A DNA stretch of 64,000 nt from DATAAP01 sp041690495 (GTDB lineage: Bacteria > Pseudomonadota > Alphaproteobacteria > CACIAM-22H2), in the NCBI GenBank assembly GCA_041690495.1, contig JAWLHE010000004.1, positions 1-64,000 on the forward strand. The letters are read 5' to 3'. Under the pieces are notes generated by a model. That model saw nothing but the letters and a program-made list of their open reading frames with translations, ran no database searches and had not been told where the DNA came from. Of this stretch, positions 8,174-15,974 are shown piece after piece. The stretch's first letter is position 1; every line of letters begins with the position of its first letter. The position numbers and the translations under genes were made by a program.

Positions 8174-8198
8174 CCATGTTGCTCAGAGGAGAATATGG
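8174..8198 (+). promoter_or_regulatory. ROSE-type RNA thermometer hairpin covering the Hsp20 start
   Basis: The last leader hairpin pairs CCATGTTGCTC (8174-8184) with GAGAATATGG (8189-8198), leaving loop AGAG. One G (8181) is bulged opposite the pairing of UU and CUC with AA and GAG. This hides both the AGGAG ribosome site and the AUG. A UUGCU strand with a bulged G facing the ribosome site is the defining feature of ROSE elements in rhizobial and enterobacterial small heat-shock genes. An upstream hairpin (about 8097-8130, CTGAG to CTCAG) completes the usual multi-hairpin leader. Melting on warming would allow translation. Confidence 0.8.
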
Positions 8199-8659
8199 CT
8201 ATGACAACCCTCGACTTTTCGCCCCTGTTCCGTTCGACCGTCGGTTTCGACCGTCTGAGCCGGCTGATGGACGCCGCGCTTCGCAACGACGAGGTCGCCG
8301 GCGGCTATCCCCCGTACAACATCGAGTCGCTCGGCGAGAACGCGTACCGCGTCACGATGGCGGTAGCCGGCTTTTCGCCTGAGGATCTGACGATCACGAC
8401 CCAGGAGAACACGCTGGTCGTTGCCGGCAAGATGAAGAACGGCGAGGACAACACCAAGTATCTCTATCGCGGCATCGCCGGCCGTGCATTCGAGCGGCGC
8501 TTCCAGCTCGCGGATTTCATCAGGGTGAGCGGCGCAAGCCTCGTGAACGGCCTTCTCCACATCGAGCTTGTGCGCGAGGTGCCCGAGGCGATGAAGCCGC
8601 GGACGATCAAGATCGAGAGCGCCGACAGCGGCAAGGTTCTCGAGAGCAAGGCGGCCTGA
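8195..8659 (+). CDS. Small heat-shock protein Hsp20 (IbpA type, class A)
   Basis: 154 aa. The N-terminus TTLDFSPLFRSTVGFDRL and the core AYRVTMAVAGFSPEDLTI, ERRFQLADFI and GLLHIELVREVPEA identify an IbpA/HspA-class alpha-crystallin-domain chaperone. It should bind unfolding proteins in the cytoplasm as large oligomers. GAGGAG precedes the ATG. A RpoH-like promoter and a ROSE hairpin lie upstream, so both transcription and translation should be heat-induced. A hairpin terminator follows. The second Hsp20 of the window (23277-23792) belongs to a different subclass. Confidence 0.95.
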   Translation: MAMTTLDFSPLFRSTVGFDRLSRLMDAALRNDEVAGGYPPYNIESLGENAYRVTMAVAGFSPEDLTITTQENTLVVAGKMKNGEDNTKYLYRGIAGRAFERRFQLADFIRVSGASLVNGLLHIELVREVPEAMKPRTIKIESADSGKVLESKAA

Positions 8660-8699
8660 CGCCGTCCGGATCAGGATCCGATACCTCTCTTAAAACTAG

Positions 8700-8727
8700 G
8701 GGCGGGCCGCAAGGCCCGCCCTTTCTT
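8700..8727. terminator. Bidirectional terminator between Hsp20 and thioesterase genes
   Basis: Nine-base stem GGGCGGGCC/GGCCCGCCC with loop GCAA at 8700-8721. The plus strand continues TTTCTT and the minus strand TAGTTTTAAG. It sits between two convergent stops. Confidence 0.8.
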
Positions 8728-9169
8728 ATGCAGACTTGAGGCGCTCCAGCGCCGCGCGGATCTCCGCCGGGATGGGCACCGGTTTGTTGGTCGCGCGCTC
8801 GACGAAGACATGCACGAAGTGGCCGTGCGCACGCGCTTCGTCGTCGCCGTCCCCGAACAGGCCGACCTCGTAGCGCACCGACGAATTGCCGAGATGGCCG
8901 ACGCGCAGGCCGGCATGCACGTCCTCCGGATAGGCGAAGGAGCGGCGAAAGCGGCACATGGTCTCGACCGCGATGCCGATGATCCCGGCGGTATGCGGCG
9001 CAAGTCCGCCAGCGTCGATCAGATAGCGGTTAATCACCGTATCGAAATAGCTGTAGTACTCGACATTGTTGACGTGGCCGTAGATGTCATTGTCCTTCCA
9101 GCGCGTCGGAATGACCTGGAAGTGCCGGTATCGCGCGCGCGTCTCGGGCTGCTGCGGAAGCTTGCTCAT
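8726..9169 (-). CDS. Hotdog-fold acyl-CoA thioesterase
   Basis: 147 aa. The pattern RWKDNDIYGHVNNVEYYSYFDTVINRYL is the 4-hydroxybenzoyl-CoA thioesterase/YbgC signature, with the Asp-X-X-Gly-His-Val-Asn core that holds the catalytic Asp. It should hydrolyse a small acyl-CoA or related thioester; the substrate is not evident. The start ATG overlaps the stop of the upstream hydrolase gene (ATGA), and the hydrolase follows metY closely, so the three are read as one operon ending at the hairpin at 8700-8727. Confidence 0.88.
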   Translation of the reverse strand: MSKLPQQPETRARYRHFQVIPTRWKDNDIYGHVNNVEYYSYFDTVINRYLIDAGGLAPHTAGIIGIAVETMCRFRRSFAYPEDVHAGLRVGHLGNSSVRYEVGLFGDGDDEARAHGHFVHVFVERATNKPVPIPAEIRAALERLKSA

Positions 9170-9954
9170 ACCGCTTCGGCCAACGCGTCGAGGGTTCGGT
9201 CTGGCTGCTCGACCATCATGAGATGGCCGGCACCAGGGACGACGATCACGCGCGCATCCTGAAAATGCTTCGCGAGCTCGCGCGCACCCGCGGGCGCCGT
9301 CATGCGATCGATCTCGCCGACCACCAGCACGACCGGACAGGTGACCTTCCCAGCCGCATCGACCGCGCCGAGATAAGCGTTGCACGCTTCGAGATCGGAG
9401 CCCAGCACGCCGTTGGCGCCGCGCTCGAGCAGACGAATGCCGCCGCCCAGCATCCAGGCGCCGGGCGCCTGCGCGCCGCCGAGATGGGCGCGCCGTCCAT
9501 ATCCCCACGAGGCAATCAGATCGATCGCCTCGTGCGCGCCGGACCTGGCGCTCTTGAGCAGATCGGGATGCACCGGCATGCGCAAGGCGGCGCCGAGCAG
9601 CGCCAATGCCCAGACCCGCGCAGGCGCGCGCGAGGCCGCTTCCAGCGCAGTCAGCGCGCCCATGCTGTGCCCGACCAGGGCGGCCCGCTCGAGCTTCATC
9701 GCGTCGGCGACCCGGATCACCCAGTCCGCGAGGGCGCCGACCGAGCCGAGCGTCGGCCCTTCCGAGCGGCCGTGACCGGGAAGATCGAGCGCCAGCACGT
9801 TGCGCCCGTGATGCGCGAAGAAGCGCGTCTGCAGGGTCCACACCGTGTGGTCCATGCCGGCGCCGTGGATGAAGATGACGGTCGGCAGCTCGGGCTTGAA
9901 CGGCTTGCCGCCGGTGGCGGCAAAGACTCTCCTGCCATCGACGACCAGATCCAC
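9166..9954 (-). CDS. Alpha/beta-hydrolase
   Basis: 262 aa with the GTG at 9954 as start, 10 bases after the metY stop and with AGGGG upstream. A longer frame to 10005 would overlap metY. Motifs are oxyanion HGAGMDHTVW, DLPGHGRSEG, nucleophile elbow GHSMGA, and late Asp (GEIDRM) and His (GAGHLMMVE) completing the Ser-Asp-His triad. The substrate is unknown. The position between metY and a thioesterase suggests an ester or thioester hydrolase. It is a cytoplasmic protein without a signal peptide. Confidence 0.87.
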   Translation of the reverse strand: MDLVVDGRRVFAATGGKPFKPELPTVIFIHGAGMDHTVWTLQTRFFAHHGRNVLALDLPGHGRSEGPTLGSVGALADWVIRVADAMKLERAALVGHSMGALTALEAASRAPARVWALALLGAALRMPVHPDLLKSARSGAHEAIDLIASWGYGRRAHLGGAQAPGAWMLGGGIRLLERGANGVLGSDLEACNAYLGAVDAAGKVTCPVVLVVGEIDRMTAPAGARELAKHFQDARVIVVPGAGHLMMVEQPDRTLDALAEAV

Positions 9955-9964
9955 GGCGGGGCCC

Positions 9965-11266
9965 CTAGATCTTCTGCTTCTGCGAGGCGCGCAGCGCCTG
10001 GCCAAGATCGTCGATCAGGTCGGCAACGTCCTCGAGCCCGACCGAGAGCCGGATCATCTCCTCGCCGACGCCGGCGGCCTTGAGCGACTCCGCATCCATC
10101 TGCTGGTGCGTCGTGCTGGCCGGATGGATCACAAGCGACTTGGCATCGCCGACATTGGCGAGATGCGAGAATACGCGCAGCGATTCAATGAAGCGCCGGC
10201 CCGCCGCGCGGCCGCCCTTGATGCCGAAGCTGACGATCGAGCCGCAGCCCTGCGGCATCGTGCGCTCGGCAAGCTTGCAGTCAGGATGGCCCGGCAGCTC
10301 GGGATAATTCACCCATTCCACTTCCGCCGCAGCGTTGAGAAAGGCGACCACCTTGCGGGTATTCTCGACATGGCGCTGCATGCGGACCGACAGCGTCTCG
10401 ACGCCCTGGAGGATGTAAAAGGCATTGGTCGGGCTCATCGCCGCACCGAAATCGCGCAGCCCTTCGGCGCGCGCCCGCATGATCAGCGCCTGCGGTCCGA
10501 ACTCCTCGGCGAAGTCGAGGCCGTGATAGCCGGCATAGGGCTCGGTAAGCGTCGGGAACTTGCCCGAACGCTCCCAGTCGAAGCGTCCGCCGTCGACCAG
10601 CACGCCGCCGATCGCGACGCCGTGCCCGCCGAGCCATTTGGTCGCAGAGTGCATGACGATGTCTGCGCCGAACTCGAACGGCCGCAGGAGGTAGGGTGTC
10701 GTGAATGTCGAGTCGATCATCAGCGGCACGCCCGCCGCATGCGCGACCTCCGCCACGGCCGCGATGTCCATCACCTCGAGGCCGGGATTGCCGAGCGTCT
10801 CGCCGAACACCAGGCGGGTTTCCGGCCGGATTGCGCGCCTGAACGCGTTCGGATCGCGCGGATTGACGAAGGTAGTGGTGATGCCGAAGCGCGGCAGTGT
10901 GTGCGTCAGGATGTTGTGCGAGCCGCCGTAGATCGAGGCGGACGAGACGATATGGCCGCCCTGTCCCATCAGGGTTGCGATCGCAAGATGCAGCGCCGCC
11001 TGGCCGCTGGCGGTGCAGATCGCACCCACTCCGCTTTCGAGTGCCGCAATGCGCTCCTCGAGCACCGCAACGGTCGGATTCGAGATGCGCGAGTAGATAT
11101 GGCCGGCGCGCTCCAGATTGAACAGCGACGCCGCGTGATCGACGTCGCGGAAGACATACGACGTCGTCTGGTAGATCGGCACGGCGCGCGCGCCGAACAG
11201 CGGGTCGGGATGCTGGCCGGCATGCAGGCCGAGCGTGTCGAACTTCAGGAACTTGGGATCGGCCAT
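9965..11266 (-). CDS. metY: O-acetylhomoserine sulfhydrylase (PLP enzyme)
   Basis: 433 aa. The Cys/Met-metabolism PLP fold has HAGQHPDP near the N-terminus, YSRISNPTV, the phosphate-site ASGQAALHLA, ETLGNPGLEV and the PLP lysine in SATKWLGGHG. Length and HAGQ start fit MetY, which makes homocysteine from O-acetylhomoserine and sulfide, rather than the shorter cystathionine gamma-synthases. It is first in an operon with a hydrolase and a thioesterase. The leader 11267-11400 can fold into a large symmetric hairpin. No SAM-II riboswitch core was recognised. Confidence 0.9.
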   Translation of the reverse strand: MADPKFLKFDTLGLHAGQHPDPLFGARAVPIYQTTSYVFRDVDHAASLFNLERAGHIYSRISNPTVAVLEERIAALESGVGAICTASGQAALHLAIATLMGQGGHIVSSASIYGGSHNILTHTLPRFGITTTFVNPRDPNAFRRAIRPETRLVFGETLGNPGLEVMDIAAVAEVAHAAGVPLMIDSTFTTPYLLRPFEFGADIVMHSATKWLGGHGVAIGGVLVDGGRFDWERSGKFPTLTEPYAGYHGLDFAEEFGPQALIMRARAEGLRDFGAAMSPTNAFYILQGVETLSVRMQRHVENTRKVVAFLNAAAEVEWVNYPELPGHPDCKLAERTMPQGCGSIVSFGIKGGRAAGRRFIESLRVFSHLANVGDAKSLVIHPASTTHQQMDAESLKAAGVGEEMIRLSVGLEDVADLIDDLGQALRASQKQKI

Positions 11267-11304
11267 CGGAGCCTGTCAGATCGAGGGAAAGCGCGGCGAC
11301 TGTA

Positions 11305-11371
11305 GCGCAAAAATTTTGGCCGCCCAACGCGGACACCTCGGTCCGAATCGAGCGGCCTGGGTTTTTTGCGC
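11305..11371. promoter_or_regulatory. Large symmetric hairpin in the metY leader
   Basis: GCGCAAAAA (11305-11313) pairs with TTTTTGCGC (11363-11371), and inside this GGCCGC (11318-11323) pairs with GCGGCC (11352-11357). An inner CGGAC/GTCCG hairpin fills the loop. It begins about 40 bases upstream of metY. On the minus strand the inner stem is followed by AAAATTTTT, so it may act as a terminator or attenuator of metY. Confidence 0.5.
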
Positions 11372-11512
11372 ACTTCCCTGTTCAACTCCGTGCGTCCGGC
11401 GGACTCTTACAAACTTGGCGGTAGTGCGTCAAGGCGACGCAGCCCCGTCACCGGTTCATGATACGTTCTCGAAATGCCAGTGCGGGAGGGTTCCGGCGCA
11501 GAACCCATCAAA

Positions 11513-11625
11513 GAAAAAAGGGCTGCCCTGGGGCAGCCCGAGTTGAACAGGGAGGCGTCAATGACGCCGGGCGAACCCGGCGCAGCTCATCCGACAGAAT
11601 CGAACGAGCCGTGACGTTGTCGAGA
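11513..11625 (-). ncRNA. Possible small RNA ending in an intrinsic terminator
   Basis: On the minus strand a nine-base stem GGGCTGCCC/GGGCAGCCC (11520-11539) is followed by CCTTTTTTC-like T-run, with no protein gene upstream. Just before it are the hairpin GGCGTCATTGACGCC and an exposed CTCCCTG, resembling the C-rich anti-ribosome-site loops of alphaproteobacterial small RNAs. A CtrA-type box lies about 20 bases beyond the proposed 5' end. The 5' end is a guess. Confidence 0.4.
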
Positions 11626-11639
11626 ATACGTGGATACCG

Positions 11640-11655
11640 TTAAACTATGGTTAAC
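11640..11655. promoter_or_regulatory. CtrA-type binding site
   Basis: TTAA, seven bases, TTAAC (TTAAACTATGGTTAAC) is a perfect match to the CtrA consensus TTAA-N7-TTAAC. It could serve the proposed minus-strand small RNA or the PAS kinase gene 320 bases downstream on the plus strand. Confidence 0.6.
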
Positions 11656-11973
11656 GAGGGGCCTTCGATGGAAGCCCGTCCGTCGAACGCAGGCTCAAGG
11701 CTGATCCCCGGTAAGCTCTTGTCCGGCGACGGATCGGCGCAGGAGGCGCTCGCGACAGCGCACTGGTTGTCGAACCTGCCTGTTCTGCCGCCCGCGACAG
11801 CGACGTGGATGCGCCCGGCCTCGTCTGGTCCCGCGCAAGTCATCCACGCAGCGGTCCGGGAATGCCGTTGCGCCAATCGCGCGTCCTCGGGGCTTCAAGC
11901 TTTCTTCACCGTGACGTCCTAGCGTCGCAATGGCCACACCTGACCCTGGATTTTGCGTGAACTGCCAATATCT

Positions 11974-14769
11974 ATGACGCGCGGCCTGAATCGAAAATCG
12001 ACTCCGCCGAAGCCGAAGCGCGCAGCCGGCTCGGCGGCGCGGCCGTCGCGGCGCCGCGTCGAGGTGGACCGAACGGCGATGGCCTCGACGCTGTGGGACG
12101 CGAGCCCCGCCTGCATCACGATCATCACCCGCAACGGCACGCTGGCCGACATGAATCCGGCCGGCCTTGCCATGATCGAGGCGGACGGACGCGATCGGGT
12201 CATCGGCGACCACGCCTCGGCGTTCGTCGCCCCCGAGGATCGTCCAGCCTACGAGAGCGCCATAGCCGATGCGCTGGCTGGCAGGCCCGCCACATGTGCT
12301 TTCGCGATGATCGGCCTCAAGGGCACCGCACGCTACATGCGCAGCCAGCTCGCACCGCTGGGCGATTTGAAGGGACGCGCAACCGCCTGCATCGCAATCA
12401 GCGTAGACGTGACCGAACTGAAGGGCGCGGAGGAACGCGCCCGCGAGAGCGAGGAGCGCTTCCGCAAACTCATCGACGCCTCTTCCGACTGGATCTGGGA
12501 AATGGATCGCGACCTGCGCTTCACCTACATCTCCAGCCGGATCAGGGAGAAGAGCGGGATCGCTCCTGCGGAGCTGATCGGCCGCACGCGCGAAGAGATC
12601 GGTGCGGCAATCCATCCGGATCTGTGGCAACGGCATCTTGCCGACCTGAAGGCGCACCGGCCGTTCCGCGATTTCGTCTATTCGAGCGACGCGCTGAATG
12701 GCCGGTGGTTCCGCGTGAGCGGCAAGCCGATTTTCGACGTATACGGCAACTTCGCGGGATATCGCGGCACCGGTACGGACGTGACGTCGGAGATCGTTGC
12801 GCGGCGCCAGGCCCGGCGGTCACAGATACGACTCCACGAGGCGATCGAGGCGGTGGACAGCGGCTTCGCACTGTGGGATTCGGAGGACCGCCTCGTCATA
12901 TGCAACGCTGGCTACGGCAAGGCCTATCCCGGTGTCGCCGATCTGCTGAAGCCCGGGATCGCGTTCGAACAGCTGCTGCGCGCCGCGACGACGCGCGGCA
13001 TGTTCCACCTTGGACCGGAGCAGATCGAGGCGTTCGTCGCTGCGCGGGTCCATAGTCACCGGTTTCCGGGCGAGCCCATCGAGCAGCACCTCAGCGACGG
13101 ACGGTGGATCCAGATCAAGGAGCGGCAGTCCACCGACGGCGGCATCATATCGGCATGTACCGACATCACCGAGATCAAACGTCGCGAGCAGGCGCTCCGC
13201 GAGAGCGAAGAGCGTTTCGCGCTGGCGGTCGAAGGCATCAACGATGGCCTTTGGGATTGGGACCTCCGCTCCGGCCGCATCTTCCGTTCCGAGCGGCTCC
13301 GGCAGATTCTCGGCCGGCCCGAGAACGAGCCGATCGACAAGCCGTCATGGTGGCTGGCCCAGATCCACCCCGACGACGTGGCGCCGTACCAGTCGGCGCT
13401 CAGGGTCCATCTCAAGAGCGGGCAGGCGCTGTTCGTGTGCGAGTATCGCACGCGTCATGCCAGTGGCGAGTATCTCTGGGTCCTCGACCGTGCCGTTTCG
13501 CGACGCGATTCGAGCGGCCGGGTTCAGCGCATGGTCGGCTCCGTCACGGACATCAGCGACCGCAAGCGCATGGAGATTCAGCTGCGCGAGGCGAAGATCG
13601 CCGTCGAGGAGAAGAACCGCCAGCTCGGCATCGCGCTCGACAACATGAGCCAGGGCCTCAGCCTGTTCGACGCGAGCGATCGTCTCGTGCTTGGAAACCG
13701 CCGCTATCGCGAGATCTACGATCTTCCTGCGGATGCGACCCGGCTGGGCACGACGGTCAACGACCTGGTCGCCCACGGGCTTCGCCATGGAATTTATCAC
13801 CCCGAGGTCGCCACCGCCGTCGTGCAGGCGCGGCGCGATGCAGTGCGGACCGGTCAGCGCCACCAGGTCCGTCAGCCCCTTCAGGACGGTCGGATCATCG
13901 AGATCATCCACCAGCCTCTCGCCGACGGCGGCATCGTCTCCACATTCTTCGACATCACCGGACAGGAAATCCGCGAGCAGGCGCTGCGCCAGGCGCGCGA
14001 CGCGGCGGAGGCGGCCAGCCGGGCCAAGACAACCTTCCTCGCCAACATGAGCCATGAGCTGCGCACCCCGCTCAACGCCATCATCGGCTTCTCCGAGTTG
14101 ATCAAGCGGCAGATCTTCGGCCCGATCGGCAGCGTGCGCTATCGGGACTATGCGGGCGACATCCACGCCAGCGGGAAGCATCTGCTGCAGCTCATCAACG
14201 ACGTGCTCGACATCTCGAAGGTCGAGGCTGGCAAGGCGGAGCTGCGCGACGAGTGCGTCGACCTGCGGCGCGTGATCGCGGACTGTGCCGGCGTCATGGG
14301 CCCGCAGGCCTCAGCGGCCGGGATTTCGATCGGCATCGATGTCCACCCGGACCTGCCGCCGCTACAAGGCGATGGGCGCGCGATCAAGCAGATCCTGCTT
14401 AACCTCCTGTCGAACGCCGTCAAGTTCACGCCGCCATCGGGACGGATCACGCTGTCGGCCTGGCCCAGCGGCAGCGGTCTGACGGTTGCGGTCAGCGATA
14501 CCGGCATCGGCATGGCGTCCGGCGAAATCGATCGGATTTTCGAGCCTTTCTATCAGGTTGACAGCGATCTGAATCGCCGCTTCGAAGGCACCGGACTCGG
14601 TCTGTCGCTGGTCAAGGGACTGGTCGCAATGCATGGCGGCACGGTCGAGGTGGCAAGCATGCCGGGCCAGGGCACGACCTTCTCGGTCAATTTCCCGGCG
14701 ACGCGCGTGCTGTCCGCACCGTGCGGCGATCTCCCTCGCGCGGCGCGGCACGCGGGCGCAGCAGACTGA
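11974..14769 (+). CDS. Cytoplasmic multi-PAS sensor histidine kinase (PleC/DivJ-like core)
   Basis: 931 aa from the ATG at 11974; a TTG at 11953 would add seven residues, and neither has a good ribosome site. Five PAS-type domains follow one another (about 36-145, 155-275, 280-400, 405-535, 545-665); the third and fifth are of the PAS_7 type (SGFALWDSEDRLVICN, QGLSLFDASDRLVLGN). The kinase core has FLANMSHELRTPLNAIIGFSE (His694), N box LLNLLSNAVKF, G1 DTGIGM and G2 GTGLGLSL. No membrane segment or receiver domain is present, so the response regulator is encoded elsewhere. The phosphoacceptor region (GPIGSVRYRDYAGDIHASG) resembles PleC/DivJ kinases of the CtrA pathway. A CtrA-type box lies upstream. 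Confidence 0.9.
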   Translation: MTRGLNRKSTPPKPKRAAGSAARPSRRRVEVDRTAMASTLWDASPACITIITRNGTLADMNPAGLAMIEADGRDRVIGDHASAFVAPEDRPAYESAIADALAGRPATCAFAMIGLKGTARYMRSQLAPLGDLKGRATACIAISVDVTELKGAEERARESEERFRKLIDASSDWIWEMDRDLRFTYISSRIREKSGIAPAELIGRTREEIGAAIHPDLWQRHLADLKAHRPFRDFVYSSDALNGRWFRVSGKPIFDVYGNFAGYRGTGTDVTSEIVARRQARRSQIRLHEAIEAVDSGFALWDSEDRLVICNAGYGKAYPGVADLLKPGIAFEQLLRAATTRGMFHLGPEQIEAFVAARVHSHRFPGEPIEQHLSDGRWIQIKERQSTDGGIISACTDITEIKRREQALRESEERFALAVEGINDGLWDWDLRSGRIFRSERLRQILGRPENEPIDKPSWWLAQIHPDDVAPYQSALRVHLKSGQALFVCEYRTRHASGEYLWVLDRAVSRRDSSGRVQRMVGSVTDISDRKRMEIQLREAKIAVEEKNRQLGIALDNMSQGLSLFDASDRLVLGNRRYREIYDLPADATRLGTTVNDLVAHGLRHGIYHPEVATAVVQARRDAVRTGQRHQVRQPLQDGRIIEIIHQPLADGGIVSTFFDITGQEIREQALRQARDAAEAASRAKTTFLANMSHELRTPLNAIIGFSELIKRQIFGPIGSVRYRDYAGDIHASGKHLLQLINDVLDISKVEAGKAELRDECVDLRRVIADCAGVMGPQASAAGISIGIDVHPDLPPLQGDGRAIKQILLNLLSNAVKFTPPSGRITLSAWPSGSGLTVAVSDTGIGMASGEIDRIFEPFYQVDSDLNRRFEGTGLGLSLVKGLVAMHGGTVEVASMPGQGTTFSVNFPATRVLSAPCGDLPRAARHAGAAD

Positions 14770-14790
14770 CAGCTCCCGGTGCGGCAGGCG

Positions 14791-15573
14791 CTATTGCGCC
14801 GTCCAGCCGCCGTCGATTGCCAGCGCCGAACCGCGCATCTGGGCGGCTGCCTCGGAGCAGAGAAATACGCTCAGCGCCCCGATCTGCTCGGGCGTCACGG
14901 CCTCTCCCGACGGCATTTTCTCGGAGAGCAGCTTCTTCTTCGCCGCATCGGCGGTGATCTTCTCCTCCGCGGCGAGAGCGTCGATCTGCTTCTGAACCAG
15001 GGGCGTCAGTACCCAGCCGGGGCAGATCGCGTTGCAGGTGACGCCGGTCGTCGCCGTCTCCAGCGCCACCACCTTGGTGAGGCCGACGATGCCATGCTTC
15101 GCGGCGACATAGGCCGCCTTATGGGCGGACGCGACGAGGCCGTGGACCGATGCGACGTTGATGATGCGGCCCCAGTTGCGCTGCTTCATCTGCGGCAGCG
15201 CCGCCCGGATCGCATGAAACGCCGCCGAAAGATTGATGGCGATGATCGCGTCCCATTTCTCCGGCGGAAATTCCTCCGTCGGTGCCGTGTGCTGGATACC
15301 GGCATTGTTGACCAGGATGTCCACCCGCCCGAACTCGCGCGTCGCATTCTCGACCATTCGGGTGATCTCGGCCGGCTGCGACATGTCGGCGCCGTCATAG
15401 CCGACATGGACGCCGCATTCCTTCGCGATCTCGCTGCGAATCGTCTCGATTGCGGACGCGTCGCCAAAGCCGTTGAGCACCAAGTCTGCGTTCTCGCGTG
15501 CCAGCGCGCGCGCGACGGCGAGCCCGATCCCGCTCGTTGATCCCGTGACAATGGCGACCTTACCCTTGAGCAT
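14791..15573 (-). CDS. bdhA: 3-hydroxybutyrate dehydrogenase (SDR family)
   Basis: 260 aa starting MLKGKVAIVTGSTSGIG, with GAGGAC eight bases upstream. Classical short-chain dehydrogenase with cofactor loop TGSTSGIG, NNAG, catalytic Ser in NVASVHG, and YVAAK Tyr/Lys. The features QHTAPTEEFP, CNAICPGWVLTPLV and IDGGWTAQ at the end are typical of D-3-hydroxybutyrate dehydrogenase, which oxidises 3-hydroxybutyrate to acetoacetate in PHB/ketone-body use. It converges on the PAS kinase gene; no linked PHB genes are in the window. Confidence 0.9.
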   Translation of the reverse strand: MLKGKVAIVTGSTSGIGLAVARALARENADLVLNGFGDASAIETIRSEIAKECGVHVGYDGADMSQPAEITRMVENATREFGRVDILVNNAGIQHTAPTEEFPPEKWDAIIAINLSAAFHAIRAALPQMKQRNWGRIINVASVHGLVASAHKAAYVAAKHGIVGLTKVVALETATTGVTCNAICPGWVLTPLVQKQIDALAAEEKITADAAKKKLLSEKMPSGEAVTPEQIGALSVFLCSEAAAQMRGSALAIDGGWTAQ

Positions 15574-15683
15574 CAGCGTTGTCCTCGACGCAGTGAGGGG
15601 CGCTTCTAGACCACAAATGTCGCTGCCCGCAACCGGAACCAAGGTTGCCATCGGCCGCCGGTCTCGCGCACACTCCGGGGCCG

Positions 15684-15890
15684 ATGAGCCAATCCACCGC
15701 TCTCATCCTCGTTCTGGCGCTCTATGTCGCGCCCCTTCTTCACGTCCTCTTCACGCCCGGGGCGGGGCCGTTCCTGCCGCCACCGGGCTCGCGCTGCCCG
15801 ATCGGGCCGCGCTTCGGCTGGCTGGTCATTGTCCTGCTGCTCGGCCCAATCGGGTGGATCATGTTCATGACACGCCGACGCTCGCGATAA
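15684..15890 (+). CDS. Small two-helix membrane protein
   Basis: 68 aa. Two hydrophobic segments (about 6-20 and 44-61) are separated by a Pro/Gly-rich loop, with a basic end MTRRRSR. The second segment GWLVIVLLLGPIGWIMFM resembles the short N-terminal membrane module of phospholipase-D nuclease proteins (PLDc_N), which also occurs alone. The function is unknown. The ATG has GGGG a few bases upstream. It precedes the AT-rich control region of the TetR gene. Confidence 0.5.
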   Translation: MSQSTALILVLALYVAPLLHVLFTPGAGPFLPPPGSRCPIGPRFGWLVIVLLLGPIGWIMFMTRRRSR

Positions 15891-15931
15891 CTCATTGATT
15901 CTGCTTCATGTTCTCTTGTCTCCTTCATTCG

Positions 15932-15972
15932 ATAAATTTATTGAATTTATTATCATTTCATTTAATATGATA
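15932..15972. promoter_or_regulatory. Tandem palindromes, likely TetR operator/promoter
   Basis: In a strikingly AT-rich stretch are ATAAATT-N5-AATTTAT (15932-15950) and TATCAT-N10-ATGATA (15951-15972), ending two bases before the TetR ATG. The arrangement suggests autoregulation, with the mRNA perhaps leaderless or nearly so. Confidence 0.55.
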
Positions 15973-15974
15973 GC

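Larger units (their letters stand above)
11267..11973. other. 700-base region without a convincing protein gene
   Basis: Between metY and the PAS kinase gene. It holds the metY leader hairpin, a 13-base inverted repeat (CCCTGTTCAACTC at 11376-11388 and its complement at 11540-11552), a minus-strand intrinsic terminator at 11513-11539, and a CtrA-type box at 11640-11655. An open frame at 11647-11922 on the plus strand has no ribosome site or recognisable composition and was not called. Confidence 0.6.

Noticed and set aside
11267..11480. SAM-II or SAH riboswitch in the metY leader
   Set aside because: The expected conserved core sequences were not found; only a plain symmetric hairpin is visible.
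11647..11922. Plus-strand open frame of 91 codons next to the CtrA box
   Set aside because: Its ATG lies inside the box, it lacks a ribosome site and has no recognisable composition.
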